Source: Eucommia ulmoides (Eukaryota > Streptophyta > Magnoliopsida > Garryales > Eucommiaceae). From it: DNA of 64,000 nucleotides. Below, piece after piece: positions 22,030 to 33,723 of the stretch. A model generated the notes under the pieces. That model had not been told where the DNA came from. It did not search any database and saw only the letters and a list, made by a program, of their open reading frames with translations. Made by a program: the position numbers and the translations under genes. The number at the start of each line of letters is the position of its first letter. The stretch's first letter is position 1. Where the stretch lies: positions 6,588,579 to 6,652,578 of the forward strand of contig CM028335.1 of NCBI GenBank assembly GCA_016647705.1. The letters run 5' to 3'.

Positions 22030-23334
22030 GTTCAACGCCGACCGGCCCACTGCTGCCAGCTTGAATCTGAGCCAGCCAAAGACCCGTGGTACCATGATAT
22101 AAAGAACTTTCTGAAAAATCAGGAGTATCCGGAAGGGGCATCAAGTGTTGATCGGAAAACTCTCCGGAGGTTAGCAGGCCAATTCTTCCTAAGCGGGGAG
22201 ACACTATACAAACGCTCCCCTGACATGGGCCTGTTGAGATGTGTTGGAGTCGAAGAGGCCATCCAATTGATGAAAGAGGTCCATGGTGGCATATGTGGAC
22301 CTCACATGAGCGGCTTCATGCTCGCCAAGAAGATCCTAAGGACTGGTCATTTTTGGCTAACGATGGAAAGCGACTGCGTGCAGTTTGTCCGAAGATGCCA
22401 TAAGTGTGAGATTCATGGTGATCAAATCCATGTCCCACCTTCGCACCTTCATTGCTTGGCGGCCCCATGGCCCTTCTCAATGTGGGGTATGGACGTTATT
22501 GGGGAAGTTACCCCTAAGGCGCTGAGTGGCCATCGCTTTATCTTGGTGGCAATTGATTATTTTTCCAAGTGGGTAGAAGCTGTTTTCTTAACCCGAGTGA
22601 CTCAAAAGATAGTAGCTCGATTCATCAAAGAAAATATTGTGTCAAGATACGGTTTGCCGCAAACATTGATAACCGACAATGCTAAAAACTTGAAGGGTTC
22701 AGAAATACAGAAAATATGTCAGCAGTTCAAGATCGAGCACAAAAACTCAGCGCCTTACCGTCCAAAAATTAATGGAGCAGTGGAAGCCGCCAACAAAAAT
22801 ATAAAAAAACTTCTCCGGAAGATGATTGATAATTATAAAGAGTGGGATGATATGCTGCCATATGCTTTGATGGCTTACCGAACCTCGGTTCGGACCTCGA
22901 CAGGGGCAACCCCCTATTCTTTGGTCTATGGCACAGAAGCAGTAATACCGGCCGAGGTGGAAATTCTATCTTTACGAGTGCTCATAGAGGCCGAGCTTGA
23001 TGAAACTGAATGGGTACAACAACGGTTGGACCAACTTTGTTTAATCGATGAAAAACGGCTAACAGCGATATGCCACGGACAGTGTTACAGACAGAGGATT
23101 ACCAGGGCTCATGATAAATTGGTATACTCTAGAGTCTTCAAGGTTGGTGAGTTAGTATTGAAGAAAATCTTCCCTTTCCAAGATGAAGCTAAGGGTAAGT
23201 TCGCGCCAAATTGGGAAGGTCCTTTTGTTGTTCATAAGGCTTTGAGCGGTGGAGAGTTAATTCTCCAGGAAATGGATGGTGATGTATTTCCCGAGCCCCT
23301 AAACTCGGATTCTGTAAAGAAATACTTTGCCTAA
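22030..23334 (+). pseudogene. Integrase of the Ogre-type element
   Basis: Same frame as RT; open from 22225 to the TAA at 23332. The zinc-binding HHCC region is visible (EVHGGICGPHMSG, then RRCHKC). The catalytic triad sits in WGMDVIGEV, LITDNAKNL and NGAVEAANKNIKK. A GPF-type C-terminal motif (NWEGPFVVHKAL) follows. No chromodomain is present, as expected for Tat. The catalytic core itself is unbroken, but it lies beyond the upstream stops. Confidence 0.9.
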
Positions 23335-24440
23335 TAAATGTCATTCTTTTCTAAGTAAGTTTATTTCAATTTGTGATTATCTGTTGCTTAAAAAAAAAAA
23401 AAAAAAGGTACGGCTCGAACATGGTGAAAACTCGAAAGAGCGCTATAAGAAAAATGTAGAGACCGTGTCGCCAAAAAAAAAAGAAAAAAAGAGAACAGTT
23501 AGATCACTCTTAGGGACATTTTTGGAATTTCTACTACGACTGACTTCCATTGACCGTAAGACTTTTCCGTGTTCGGAACTTGATGAATTTGAGCAAGAGT
23601 TGGAATCTGTGAAAAGGAACATCAAATATGGCTCAAATTTGCATTGAAATCATACTTGTCAGACAATCCGGCTTGAAATCTCGCAGTCAACATATCTGGT
23701 GATAAAGATACCTGTTTGGGGTAAGGTTTTACACATTTTCCCCATATTTGGTTAAATCAGTTTTGCAGGATTTGAAAAATACAAAGCAAGCAGGAGTATA
23801 TGATTCTCCTAAGCACTGAGGATGCCTAGTAGAAAAGAGAAAGTGAGAATCGGCGGGTGCAGAGAAACAAAGGCTGATAGGGATGTTGTCCAAAAAAAAC
23901 AGACCCCGCCAACAACCCAGGGAAAACCTCCAGAAAGTACATCTCTAAGATTGACGGAAGGACGAGACGGAAAAATCTCCCGATACTATCCCGAGAAAGT
24001 AAAGCGCCATCAAACGAGGGATTGCGATGGAAAATGGGGGAACGGAATTGTTAGTCGTCAAGGGTGACAAGTTTTTCAAACTAAATTTTCGTGTTGCATG
24101 TGTTGTTTTGTCCAATTACAGGGATTTCAAAGGGTATGGAAGCATGTATTTCTCTATCACAAAGACTTCTTACCTTCCGGGTCAAATTAGAAACTTTTAT
24201 TGCTGAAAGTTCAGAAGCTCTAAATGAGCGTCAAGGTATGCGTTTTGCCTTGAAAATGGCGAAAAGTGAACTACGCTAAACTTGATCCTCGGCATAATAC
24301 TAAGGTACACAGACAATCTATAAATGTTCGGTCATCTGAGAGTTCGGCTGGGGCACATTTATGTCTTTGCTCTCTCATTCTGGCTCAGTCACAAGTTGGG
24401 GCATATTTTATACTCTTGAACTTTCTTTAGGCCCCTGGCT
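23335..24440 (+). other. 3' untranslated region of the Ogre-type element, proximal part
   Basis: Follows integrase. An A-rich tract at 23391-23406 and purine-rich sequence to about 24060. The short frames at 23327-23647 and 23822-24067 are basic and low-complexity and match no family I know. Confidence 0.55.
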
Positions 24441-25075
24441 AAGAGGGCTGGGGCATGAATAATTTTTATTACTCTAAACGATCCTCTAAACAGACAGTTG
24501 TTCGCCATGAGTATCGTCATGAGTCTTTTTTTTTATCACTCTAAACAATCCTCTAAACGGACACATGTTCGTCATGAGTACCATCATGAATTATTTTATT
24601 ACTCTAAACGATCCTCTAAACAGACACTTGTTCGTCATGAGTATCATCACGAGTTAATTTTTTTATTACTCTAAACGATCCTCTAAACAGATATTTGTTC
24701 GCCATGAGTATCGTCAGGAGTCATTTTTTTATTACTCTAAACGATCCTCTAAACAGACACTTGTTCGTTATGAGTAATTTTTTTTATTACTCTAACGATC
24801 CTCTAAACGGACACATGTTCGTCATGAGTACCGTCATGAATTATTTTATTACTCTAAATGATCATCTTAACAGATGCTTATTCGTCATGAGTATCATCAC
24901 GAGTTAAATTTTTTTTATCACTCTAAACGATCCTCTAAACGGACATTTGTTTATCATGAACATCGTCATGAGTCATTCTTTTATTTTTCTAAACGGACAC
25001 TTGTTCGTCATGAGTCTTTTTTATCACTCTAAACGTACACTTGTTCGTCATGAGTCATTTTATTTTATTTGTTCT
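24441..25075. repeat. About 60-bp tandem repeat in the 3'UTR of the Ogre-type element
   Basis: About ten units with ATTACTCTAAACGATCCTCT, AACAGACACTTGTTCGTCAT and GAGTATCGTCATGAGT, separated by T runs of varying length; the last units are shortened. Variable 3'UTR tandem repeats are characteristic of Tat/Ogre elements and can seed satellites. Confidence 0.9.
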
Positions 25076-25174
25076 ATTATTGGAAAATACACTAAAAAAA
25101 ATAAAAAATAAAAAATGGGACAATCAAAATGACGTGGTTTTTTATCTTTGTCAAGCAAGTGGGACTTGCATGAC

Positions 25175-25187
25175 AAAGAGGGGCAGC
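25175..25187 (+). other. Polypurine tract of the Ogre-type element
   Basis: AAAGAGGGGCAGC immediately before the 3' LTR start TGTAGATACG. Confidence 0.85.
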
Positions 25188-25483
25188 TGTAGATACGACA
25201 TTTTGACCACCTCGCAAAAAAATTATACTTTATTTTATAGTTACTTTTATTTTATTTTTCTATTTATTTTGTTTTGATTGTACCGTATTTGTGCGGTTTA
25301 ATACTGCTAAATTAAGTTTTATTAATCTCTTAAGTAAATTAAATATTAGTAATTGATTTTTTTTTTTGGTTTTGTAGATTTTTCGAAGTGGAATAAAAAC
25401 GCGTTAATTCGGAACAAAATGGAAAAAAAACAGACGAGAACGAAAGAGGTCTGGACCGAACGGGGGTGGGGGGCTGCACAAAG

Positions 25484-25605
25484 GTCGCATGTGCGACCAA
25501 AAACTGGTCGCATGTGCGACCAGTGTACTGGCCGCATATGCAGCCAGCTTTAATGCTGGCCGCATATGCGGCCAGCTGTGGGCAGAGAGCTAATGCTCTC
25601 TGCCC
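25484..25605. promoter_or_regulatory. Cluster of hairpin palindromes in U3 of the 3' LTR
   Basis: Two GGTCGCATGTGCGACC hairpins (arms GGTCGCA/TGCGACC), two CTGGCCGCATATGCGGCCAG-type palindromes (one with a mismatch), and GGGCAGAGAGC/GCTCTCTGCCC with a four-base loop, all within about 120 bp and roughly 120-240 bp upstream of the TATA box. The position is that of an LTR enhancer; function is inference. Confidence 0.5.
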
Positions 25606-26029
25606 ACCCCCTTTTTTTGGGTACACCAAATTTTGGTACACCCAAAAGGGGGTGGGTGCACCCACCCTTTTTTTTTTTACCTTTTCGCGTGTTTTTCGGA
25701 CGAGTTTCAGAGCCTTCATTCTTATAAATAGAATGAAGGCTCACAAAACCGAGAGGGGATTTTTTTTGAGAGGGAAAGGTGAAATCTGGAGAGAAATTTT
25801 GAAGAAAATAATATTATTTTCATTTTATTGTAATTTTGAAGAAGAAAAAAATCTCCAAGAAGGTGGTAAATTTTCATCTGTTGTAAATCTTACTCTTATT
25901 TTTAAATAAGTTGTTATTATACTAATCTTTTTTTTTGTGTGTAAATTAGATTTTTTTTTTCTTTTTATTATTTATTTATTTATTTCTTTTTATTTTATTT
26001 TATTTATTTATTTATTTATTTTGAGTAAA

Positions 26030-27030
26030 TAAAATGAGGTGAAAAATTCCCAACCTTCCATTGGAACGGTTTAAGTTTAGAAGGGAATTACTCCCCTCGA
26101 TGCGTGTGAGTGTATGGACGCATGTGTTTTATTTAATTTGTATTAAATATAATATGCTAACAATACGAGGTGGAAAACTTCTGACTTTCCATTGGAACGG
26201 TTTAAGTTTAGAATGAAATTACTCCCCTTGAGAAGTGTGTGTGTGTGTGTGCGTGTGTGTGCGGGTGTTTTATTTAATTTGCATTAAATATAATGTGCTA
26301 ACAAGATAAGGTGAAAAATTCTCAACCTTCCATTTGAACGGTTTAAATTTAGAAGGGAATTACTCCCCTCGATGCGTGTGTGCGTGTGTTTTATTTAATT
26401 TGTATTAAATATAATGTGCTAACAAGATAAGGTGAAAAATTCCCAACCTTCCATTTGAACGGTTTAAATTTAGAAGGGAATTACTCCCCTCGATGCGTGT
26501 GTGCGTGTGTTTTATTTAATTTGTATTAAATATAATGTGCTAACAAGATAAGGTGGAAAATTCCCAACCTTCTATTTGAACGGTTTAAATTTAGAAAGGA
26601 ATTACTCCCCTCGATGTGTGCGTGCGTGCGTGTGCGTGTGTTTTCTTTAACTCGTATTAAATATAATGTGCTGATAAGATAAGGTGGAAAATTCTCAACC
26701 TTCAATTTGAACAGTTTAAATTTAGAAGGAAATTACTCCCCTCGATGTGTGCGTGCGTGTGTGAGCGTGTGTTTCTTTAACTCGTATTAAATATAATATG
26801 CTGACAAGATAAGGTGGAAAATTCCCAACCTTCCATTGGAACGGTTTAGGTTTAGAAGTGAATTACTCCCCTCGATGCGTGTGAGTATGTGCGTGCGTGT
26901 GTTTCTTTAACTTGTGTTAAATATAATGTGCTAACAAGATGAGGTGAAAAATTTTCAGCCTTCCATCAGAACGGTCTAGGTTTAGAAGGGAGATCACTTC
27001 CCTCAATGTGTGTGTATGTGTATGTGTGTA
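26030..27030. repeat. Eight-unit minisatellite within the 3' LTR
   Basis: Same eight units in the same order as in the 5' LTR, with the same long-GT second unit, so the array already existed when this copy inserted. Confidence 0.9.
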
Positions 27031-27432
27031 TATGAGGAGGATTTCAAAATAAAATAAAAACATTCAAATTTAAATTTTAATTGGACTTAATCGGATAAGG
27101 TACCGTCTTTGGACGGGCGTCTTGGGGTGCTTGACACCTTCCCCGAGCGTAACTGTCCCCCGAACTCTTTAAACGAATCTCTGGTCAGACCATGTTATTT
27201 TAGGAGTCAAATTTTTACTTAAACCATTTTTTTTAAATTATTTTCAAAAAAGAAAAATATGGTGACCTAGCACATCATTTAAACCCAATGCTAGGTGGCG
27301 ACTCTTTTTTCTAAAACAGGCTTAAGTATATTTTAATGAGAAAATCGACGTTTTTAAAAACCCTTCTCATTTTACCAGCGCCAAGCATATATTCTATTTT
27401 TTGATTTTCTCTGGAAAATCGGGGCGCGTTCA

Positions 27433-27500
27433 GTAGGGAGTTGAGGACGCATGGCGGTCTCTAATTGGTTGCATTGAGGTGACCAAATTTGCCATTATCA
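27433..27500 (-). mobile_element. 5' LTR of gag-only gypsy element, distal segment
   Basis: GTAGG (27433-27437) is the duplicated target of the Ogre-type element. 27438-27500 then aligns with 9371-9434, ending GCCATTATCA. The duplicate ACTTA at 27501-27505 follows. Confidence 0.85.
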
Positions 27501-28880
27501 ACTTATATTACTCATATCATGCATCTATGGATATTTTTTGAAATCGATAATATGATTATAAGAAACATCTTACTTGAGGATACTTAATCTGAATTAATTG
27601 GTTTATAGGATCAAAAATGCTTGGAGTTGATTAGTAATCATACATGATTTTGAGAATAATTGATAAATATATGTTCACTTGATCTCTACTAATGATTTTC
27701 TTCCAACTATGATTTAAAGAGTTTCAAGTTATAATATAATTCAAGGAGAAACAAATATGCATAGCGAAATTCAGAGTTTAGTCAAGAATAAGAATGAGCT
27801 TGATTGAAGGAGATAATTGATTAGAGTTAATTTTCGTTCTCAACTCAGTGGTAAAATAATCTAATTCTTACATGATTATGTAAGAAATTTATGTGAAGTG
27901 AAATTATCATCTAATTTACAGAAATTGACTCATATCTCTATGAATATCATGCTTTTATTATATACCTACGTGGAATTATATTGTTAAGTTAATACTAGTT
28001 TAATTGATGAAATATTTATTGCTAAGAAATGTTTGATAAAATCAATATTAATCATGATCTTACCAGTCAGCATATTGTATAAATTTAAGCTTACATGGTT
28101 GGTATCATTTTATGAAATCGCATTAATCTATTTCTGATACCACATATACGATCATCTGAATATATATGACATTTCAATTTGTTGATACTATTGCATGTGG
28201 ATATCCTTATAGGCATTTAGTGTCTGGCATGCACTACATTTATGTTGACAATTTCATAAATTATCATTGAGATATGCTTCCTGTCTTAGTGCTTTAAGAT
28301 TACATTTTTTTTGTTTCTATAAAGGGAAGATATTAATTGGTATCATGAATAAAGCATGTTGAATAATTAAAATTATATGATTTCATGCTACATTGTTGAA
28401 ATGTTATGATTCCCTCAGGTTTATTTTTCTATGCATGAATTTGCTTGTTTACAATTATATAGGGGGAGTTTGCATGCCTAGAGTGATATTTTTGGTTCTA
28501 CTTCTCTACTTTTTGAGATGACAAAGGGGGAGAATATATTTGATGTTTATTATATTGATTTAATTGACATAGGGGAAAGTATTAAAGGGGAAATCATTAT
28601 TGCATTTAAAATGAGTTAGTTAATATTTAAGATTTGTTCGCCTAAGCATTTCACTGATAAAGGGGGAGAACTTTGTTGAAATGATCATGTTATACTTGAT
28701 TGAATATCTTTATCGTTGGATTGATCGTATTTGTGCTTATGTTGAATATTTGATAAATTATTTGAATTATTTTCATGATTTTGCTTTAACAAGTTAAAAA
28801 AACCCGTCCTCGGATTTAGAGGGAGCGTGGTTACATTCTTGTTTTGAAGAAAACATCATGATATAATTATTCAATATGCA
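27501..28880 (+). mobile_element. Copia-like element, left copy, distal internal region with purine tracts
   Basis: AT-rich, non-coding continuation of the element interrupted at 8330. It contains GGGGGAGTTTGCATGCCTAG (28463-28482), GACAAAGGGGGAGAA (about 28520) and AAAGGGGGAGAAC (about 28659), and the block CCCGTCCTCGGATTTAGAGG (28804). The right copy has matching blocks on the other strand (62041-62220). Such GGGGGAGAA tracts precede the 3' LTR in SIRE-type Copia elements. No RT or integrase coding is present. Confidence 0.5.
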
Positions 28881-31104
28881 GAAATAGACATTAAAAATAT
28901 GAAGAGTATTGGAGATTCTGAAGAAATTAGGTGAAAACAACTCAAACCTCTTTTACTTTTAATGTATCCTGATTAGGATCACACACCACACAAATTAATG
29001 AGTTATATTTATGTGTGTTTAATTTGATAAAATTAAGATCCTAATTGGTGTTAAATTATTTGTTCCAATATGAAATTAAAAAATAAAAATTGACCTAAGA
29101 AATATTAGTGTTTAAAATTGAATATTAGTGTCAATTGAGTTAACTGATAAAAGAAATTGGTTAACAGGATTAAAACGATGAAGTTTGAAATTGAAATAAT
29201 TTGAGAGAATGAGTGTTCCTGCAATGATTGGTTAACCAAACATAAGAGGTTCGGTCAACCAATAGGCAAAGGCTGGAAAATGAGAAGTCTCTGAATCGAT
29301 CAGTCAACCGACCAGGAGAGATCGGTCAATCGATTGGCCGAAGAGAAACTCTCTATATCGATTGGTTAGCCGACAATAGCAGATCGGTCAACCGACCCAT
29401 GCTTGAATTTGGCCTAGAAATTGATCATGCGGTCAACTGACTACCTTTAAAGGCTAGAAAGGCTTACACGCTATATTGATCGGTCAACCGATGGCTGATG
29501 ATCGGTTAACCGATTGTCTGGTTAGAATTTTGAGGTTTTTAAGGATCAAATCAAAACTAGCCCGTTAACTAGCCATTTTTGACATATTTGATTCAGATAT
29601 TCTTGGGATTTGATTATATTTAAGATATATCACACTTATTTTGATATCCCTATAGATATGGTACATAAAATTGAAGTGTTTCTCAATATGATTCATATAA
29701 TACCTCCTATCTATTTGATTTAAAATTGAGAAATAATTTGAGGACTTAATTGAAAGATTTTAAAGCCATACCAAAGTGAATTATACCAGGAATGAATGGT
29801 TATGATATATGGGGTCTATAGGTGCACTTAAATGTCATATCTTGAGAAAACTAGCCGTTAGAATACTTGTTTCAAAACAACTTAAATAAACTTGGGAATT
29901 TAATATCAGATACCACATCAATTAAGAACTATCGAAGTTCCTAAGCTTTCTAAGAGTATTATTCTGAGATATATTTGAGAGATTTCTTGTGAGATTATTG
30001 TGTGAAAAGTTCTTGAATTAAAGCTCTATTGAGTTGGAGTCACTGATCTGTACTGTCTTACTATTCTGATTTCAATATTTCGGTGTTTTCCTGGTGAGAT
30101 ATTTTCAAGCTATTATTTTTTATTGTAAAATCTTATAATTATATTTGCTTGGTTGATAAGATTGTAGTAAAATTATTTTTGAACTTCAAAGAGCATAAAA
30201 ATTCTTTTTAAAATGATTTTTGTAATTATATAATTATGTGCTTAATTTTGTGCTACTTACACATATTATAATCAGATATTGAATTCCTCACTTAATTTCT
30301 TTCACGTAATAATTATTGAGACATTAATTGACTTTAATTGGTTTGAGGTAGTAAAAGCTCCGAGTGGGAAGAAACTCAGTAATTTTTATAATTGGTGAGT
30401 TTGTGTGAATTGGATACGGTTTGGATTGTATCTAATTGGGGTAGCTTGGGTTTCAATCGTTTCTGAGAAAAAGATTGAGGTTTGATCTTTACCTAGTGGA
30501 TAAAATGATTAGGTTATTCTTTTCTCTTGAAAAGAATTAGGTATGAATTCTTCCTGAATAGAGTTCATTTTTGAGTGAATTGTAATGGTTTTATCTTTAC
30601 CGGTGAAAAGGATACTTGGAGTCTTTGTGAGGTTTGATTCTTAGCTTGGTAAAAGAATTAGGTTGGGATTCTTTCTGTAATAGAATTAGGTTAGCCTTAA
30701 ACTTGAAAAAATATAGGGTTCTTCCTTAGCTCGTAAAAAGAAAATTGTAAAGATTGATTCTAAGCCTATGAAAAGAATCATTGTGAGGGTTTAGTTCCTA
30801 TCTTCAAAGGAATCTGGATTTTAGTAGGTGTGAATATCCGTGGATCTTAGGGGACTGGATTAGTTAAGAGTAGCTTGGTGAACCAGGATATATCTTGGTG
30901 TGTTGCATTGATTTACTTTCTTTATATTCTGTTGTTTGAGTATGTACCTATATTTGAACACTTATCTACTGCGTAATAAAGATAAATAATTGATTTAGGA
31001 TAAATTGATTATTTGATTAATTAAGTGTTTAAAGATTTGAAATTTGTTTAAATTTTTATAACTACCCAATTTACCCATTTCTTGAGTAGCTCACTGGGCT
31101 AACA
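28881..31104 (+). mobile_element. 3' LTR of the Copia-like element, left copy
   Basis: Aligned with the solo LTR at 41966-44216 over most of its length: shared CACACACCACACAAATT-type block, TATTGTAAAATC region, GAGAAAAAGATTGAGG and the end TCACTGGGCTAACA. The first 100-150 bp of the LTR seem to be missing, so the start is approximate. Between 29225 and 29520 it carries a series of short GATCGGTCAACCGAT-like repeats. Confidence 0.6.
29225..29520. repeat. Short dyad repeats GATCGGTCAACCGAT in the LTR
   Basis: At least eight degenerate copies of a palindrome-like GATCGGTCAACCGAT, five of them with GGTCAA (W-box core TTGACC on the opposite strand). The related LTRs at 42400-42660 and 61310-61510 have the same series with GTCGAC-type cores. 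Confidence 0.6.
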
Positions 31105-32356
31105 ATGGAGCTGTATCCTACCGAACTGTTGCGATACGGCACAAGGGGGGCCTTGGTCAGTGCGCCCGTCAGAAAGACCAAGACACATGTCCTTCATCCA
31201 ATGGTTAAATATGAAATGTATCAAGGAAGCCAAACGGTGCGGGCCTGGAGGGCCAATCTCGAGCCACCCATCTTTGTCTCGAGCTGATACGTTCCCATCA
31301 TGGAAGAAGACTCTTCCCCTAAACGGAAAGACACTGAAGTCGCAACCCAAGATGCTCTGAGACATCAAACACTTCAGGATACTTCCAGATGAGTATGAAA
31401 AACACCAGCAGGAGCGAATAGAGTCCCTAGCACCTCAAGTTCCTCCTTGGCACTAGGCCTTGTGGGGCAATTGATGAGTGTAAATATGGTCGTCCCTAAG
31501 GACCCAATAAAGTACTGCCACATGTACACAAATCCCAGTGGGACCTAGTTATACTGATGATGAAGTACAAATATTCTACTGACTAGAGGCACGACTCAGC
31601 CCAGACCAGTTACCTCTAGGAGATCATCCCTACTTATGTCCAGAAAGGTCCGCCATTGGGCTGTGGAAACCTTTCCCCGTCTCGGCAATGTTCCCAGGCC
31701 AGCACTCCCCATCTTGGAATTCAACTCTACAAACTCCTTTGTAGAAACATCATTTTCCCACCTCGTCTTGCCGAGAAGGGTTGAGGAGGAGACTTCATGC
31801 ATTGAAGGAACAAAGTAAAAACCCACCAGGCCTCATGGCTGGGCCATCTGTATGCACCTGTACACTCATCGCCTGTGGGCCCTACCTTAGAAGGCCAAAA
31901 AGCCCAGGCCCACCTATTTAATCTCTCCATACACCATTATAGAGGCCACGCACCCTTACAGTGGTCATGCTCCAAGCTTAGGATGTTAATCCCAGCTTAG
32001 GCCGCTAATCCTCCAAACGCTAATCAGTCCACTGCCTATAAAATAAAAGGTGAACAATGTTGTAAGAGGTAATGATTTCTTTTTTAATATTTAGAGCATT
32101 TTTATATTTTCCCCTAAGCGACTATCATGTCAGAAGGGACACGCCGGGACTACCCCAGGCAAGTCCTGTGTGCAGGTTCACCTTCGAGCTCATCCCTAGA
32201 AGGATAAGGACTCATCTCGGACCTCAAGATTTTTTGGATTATTGGATCAAACAAAACGGATCTCAAACTTCTCCAATTCCATCCCCGCACAAGAAAAAGA
32301 CCAAAACACCATGACCAGACTATACTGTTGTACTTGACCAAGATTTGACATCAACA
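31105..32356 (+). mobile_element. Gypsy element 3' end with LTR, second copy
   Basis: 31105-31471 is an eroded internal tail ending TTGTGGGGCAAT; the LTR at 31472-32356 starts TGATGAGTG and ends TTTGACATCAACA. It is the same family as 6198-7282, matching through AGGCCAAAAAGCCCAGG-type and TGTGTGCAGGT blocks. It is cut off on the left by the Copia-like LTR. No coding domain remains. Confidence 0.6.
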
Positions 32357-33723
32357 GTTTCTATTCTCAAATTAAAAAAATTATAGGACTATTTCTTGAA
32401 TTCCGTAAGGATCTGAGAAGAAAAAAAAAAGTGAATTTATATTCACTCTCACAAAACTATTCTCACTACCATTCTGTCGACCACCACTACTCTACCGGCC
32501 ACCACTACCACTTGCCCCCACCGCCACCACCGCTACGACTGGCCACCACTGCCCACTGCCACCACCTACCGACCACCACCATGCCATTGGCCACCATACA
32601 TTTAAAGGAAAAAAAAATGACAAATATTGCAAACAAACATGTTTCTTATTTTTGTTTTCATAAATTAAAAGAAACAATTTTAGGACAATGGTCATTTGTA
32701 AACATGATTCTATTTCCGGAATACTTCAGAATGGAAATATAATTCTCAATCTCATCCCTATTTATTGGAAGTAAAAATAGAAAAATAGAAACACTAACCA
32801 CCTAAAAGATTATATAAATTGGTGACTAAAATCCTACTTGCCACATTTAGGCCCCCTCCTTGATAAGCTAGTTGGTTCGAATCAAAGTAATTTATTAGTT
32901 TTAGTCCCACACTAGGCGCTTATTTGAAGTAATATATATATATATATATATATATTAATTTATTGTATAAATTAAATTTTATATTAATTAGTGGATTTTT
33001 ATGTTATTTGTGTGAGTTAAGTATGTATTGTATAGATTTTATAATAACAGTTTTTAATTAACATTATAAACAATTTAGTTTAATGTGTTCAAATTGAGAT
33101 ATTGGTTAATGTTTGAAGAAATGATGAATTTTTAGTTGAATATGATTTTACAAGAGCATAATTAACATTATAAACAATTTAGTTTTATATGTTTGAAAGA
33201 AATGATGAATTTTTTTATGAACATAATTTTATTTTTAAAGAGCATTTGCGAATTCATTTTTTAATATATGTGGGGAAAATATCATACTTTAGCATAAATA
33301 AATGAAATTATATTTAAACCTTATTTGATTTGGTCGGTTAATTTTATTTTTTATTTGGTTATTTTTTTCTTTGTTATTTTATTGTGTCTCCAAATAGCCG
33401 TACTAAAAATCCATACACACATTAACATATCCCCAAATTGTATACAGCTTTAAAAATCCATAAAAAAATATTAATAATAAAAAATAAAAAATAAAAATTT
33501 ATACAAACACGAAAAAAAAAATTATTTTTGATAACTCTAAAGTCGTAATTGTATCTGCCGAATACGGCACAACCTGCCGGAGTTTATGATTCTTTTTGAG
33601 AGAGAAATAGGGAAAGTGCATATACTTGTTTTGTTTCCGTGAGAGTAAAAATAAGAGACAGAGACTCAGAGAGTAGTTTAATAATAGAAAACTGTGTAAA
33701 ATTTTATAATAATATTTTTTTTT
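32357..33723. other. Low-complexity intergenic stretch
   Basis: A CCACCACTAC-rich tract at about 32463-32595 produces a His/Pro-rich spurious frame. A (TA) tract lies at 32933-32955. The rest is AT-rich with no gene or RNA signal seen. Confidence 0.5.

Larger units (their letters stand above)
13496..27432 (+). mobile_element. Complete but inactivated Tat/Ogre-type Ty3 LTR retrotransposon
   Basis: 13,937 bp with 2.1-2.2-kb LTRs, a 5-bp target duplication, PBS, gag, pro, an intron, RT, RNase H, a second RNase H, integrase, a 3' tandem repeat and a polypurine tract, all in plus orientation. The domain order, the second RNase H and the absence of a chromodomain place it in the Tat clade. The tRNA-Arg PBS and pro-RT intron point to Ogre-like members. 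The extra ORF that Ogre elements carry before gag is not seen: only about 0.7 kb lies between LTR and gag. About ten differences in the last 410 bp of the LTRs suggest a fairly recent insertion, much younger than the gypsy element it sits in. Confidence 0.9.
25188..27432 (+). mobile_element. 3' LTR of the Ogre-type element
   Basis: 2245 bp, starting TGTAGATACGAC and ending GGCGCGTTCA. TATA box TATAAATA at 25723-25730 inside the same inverted repeat as in the 5' LTR. It keeps a palindrome cluster at 25484-25605 lost from the 5' LTR, and the eight-unit minisatellite at about 26030-27030. Confidence 0.9.

Noticed and set aside
27738..28300. Possible env-like or pol coding in the Copia-like element
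   Set aside because: No frame longer than about 60 codons in this AT-rich stretch and no RT or integrase motif on either strand.
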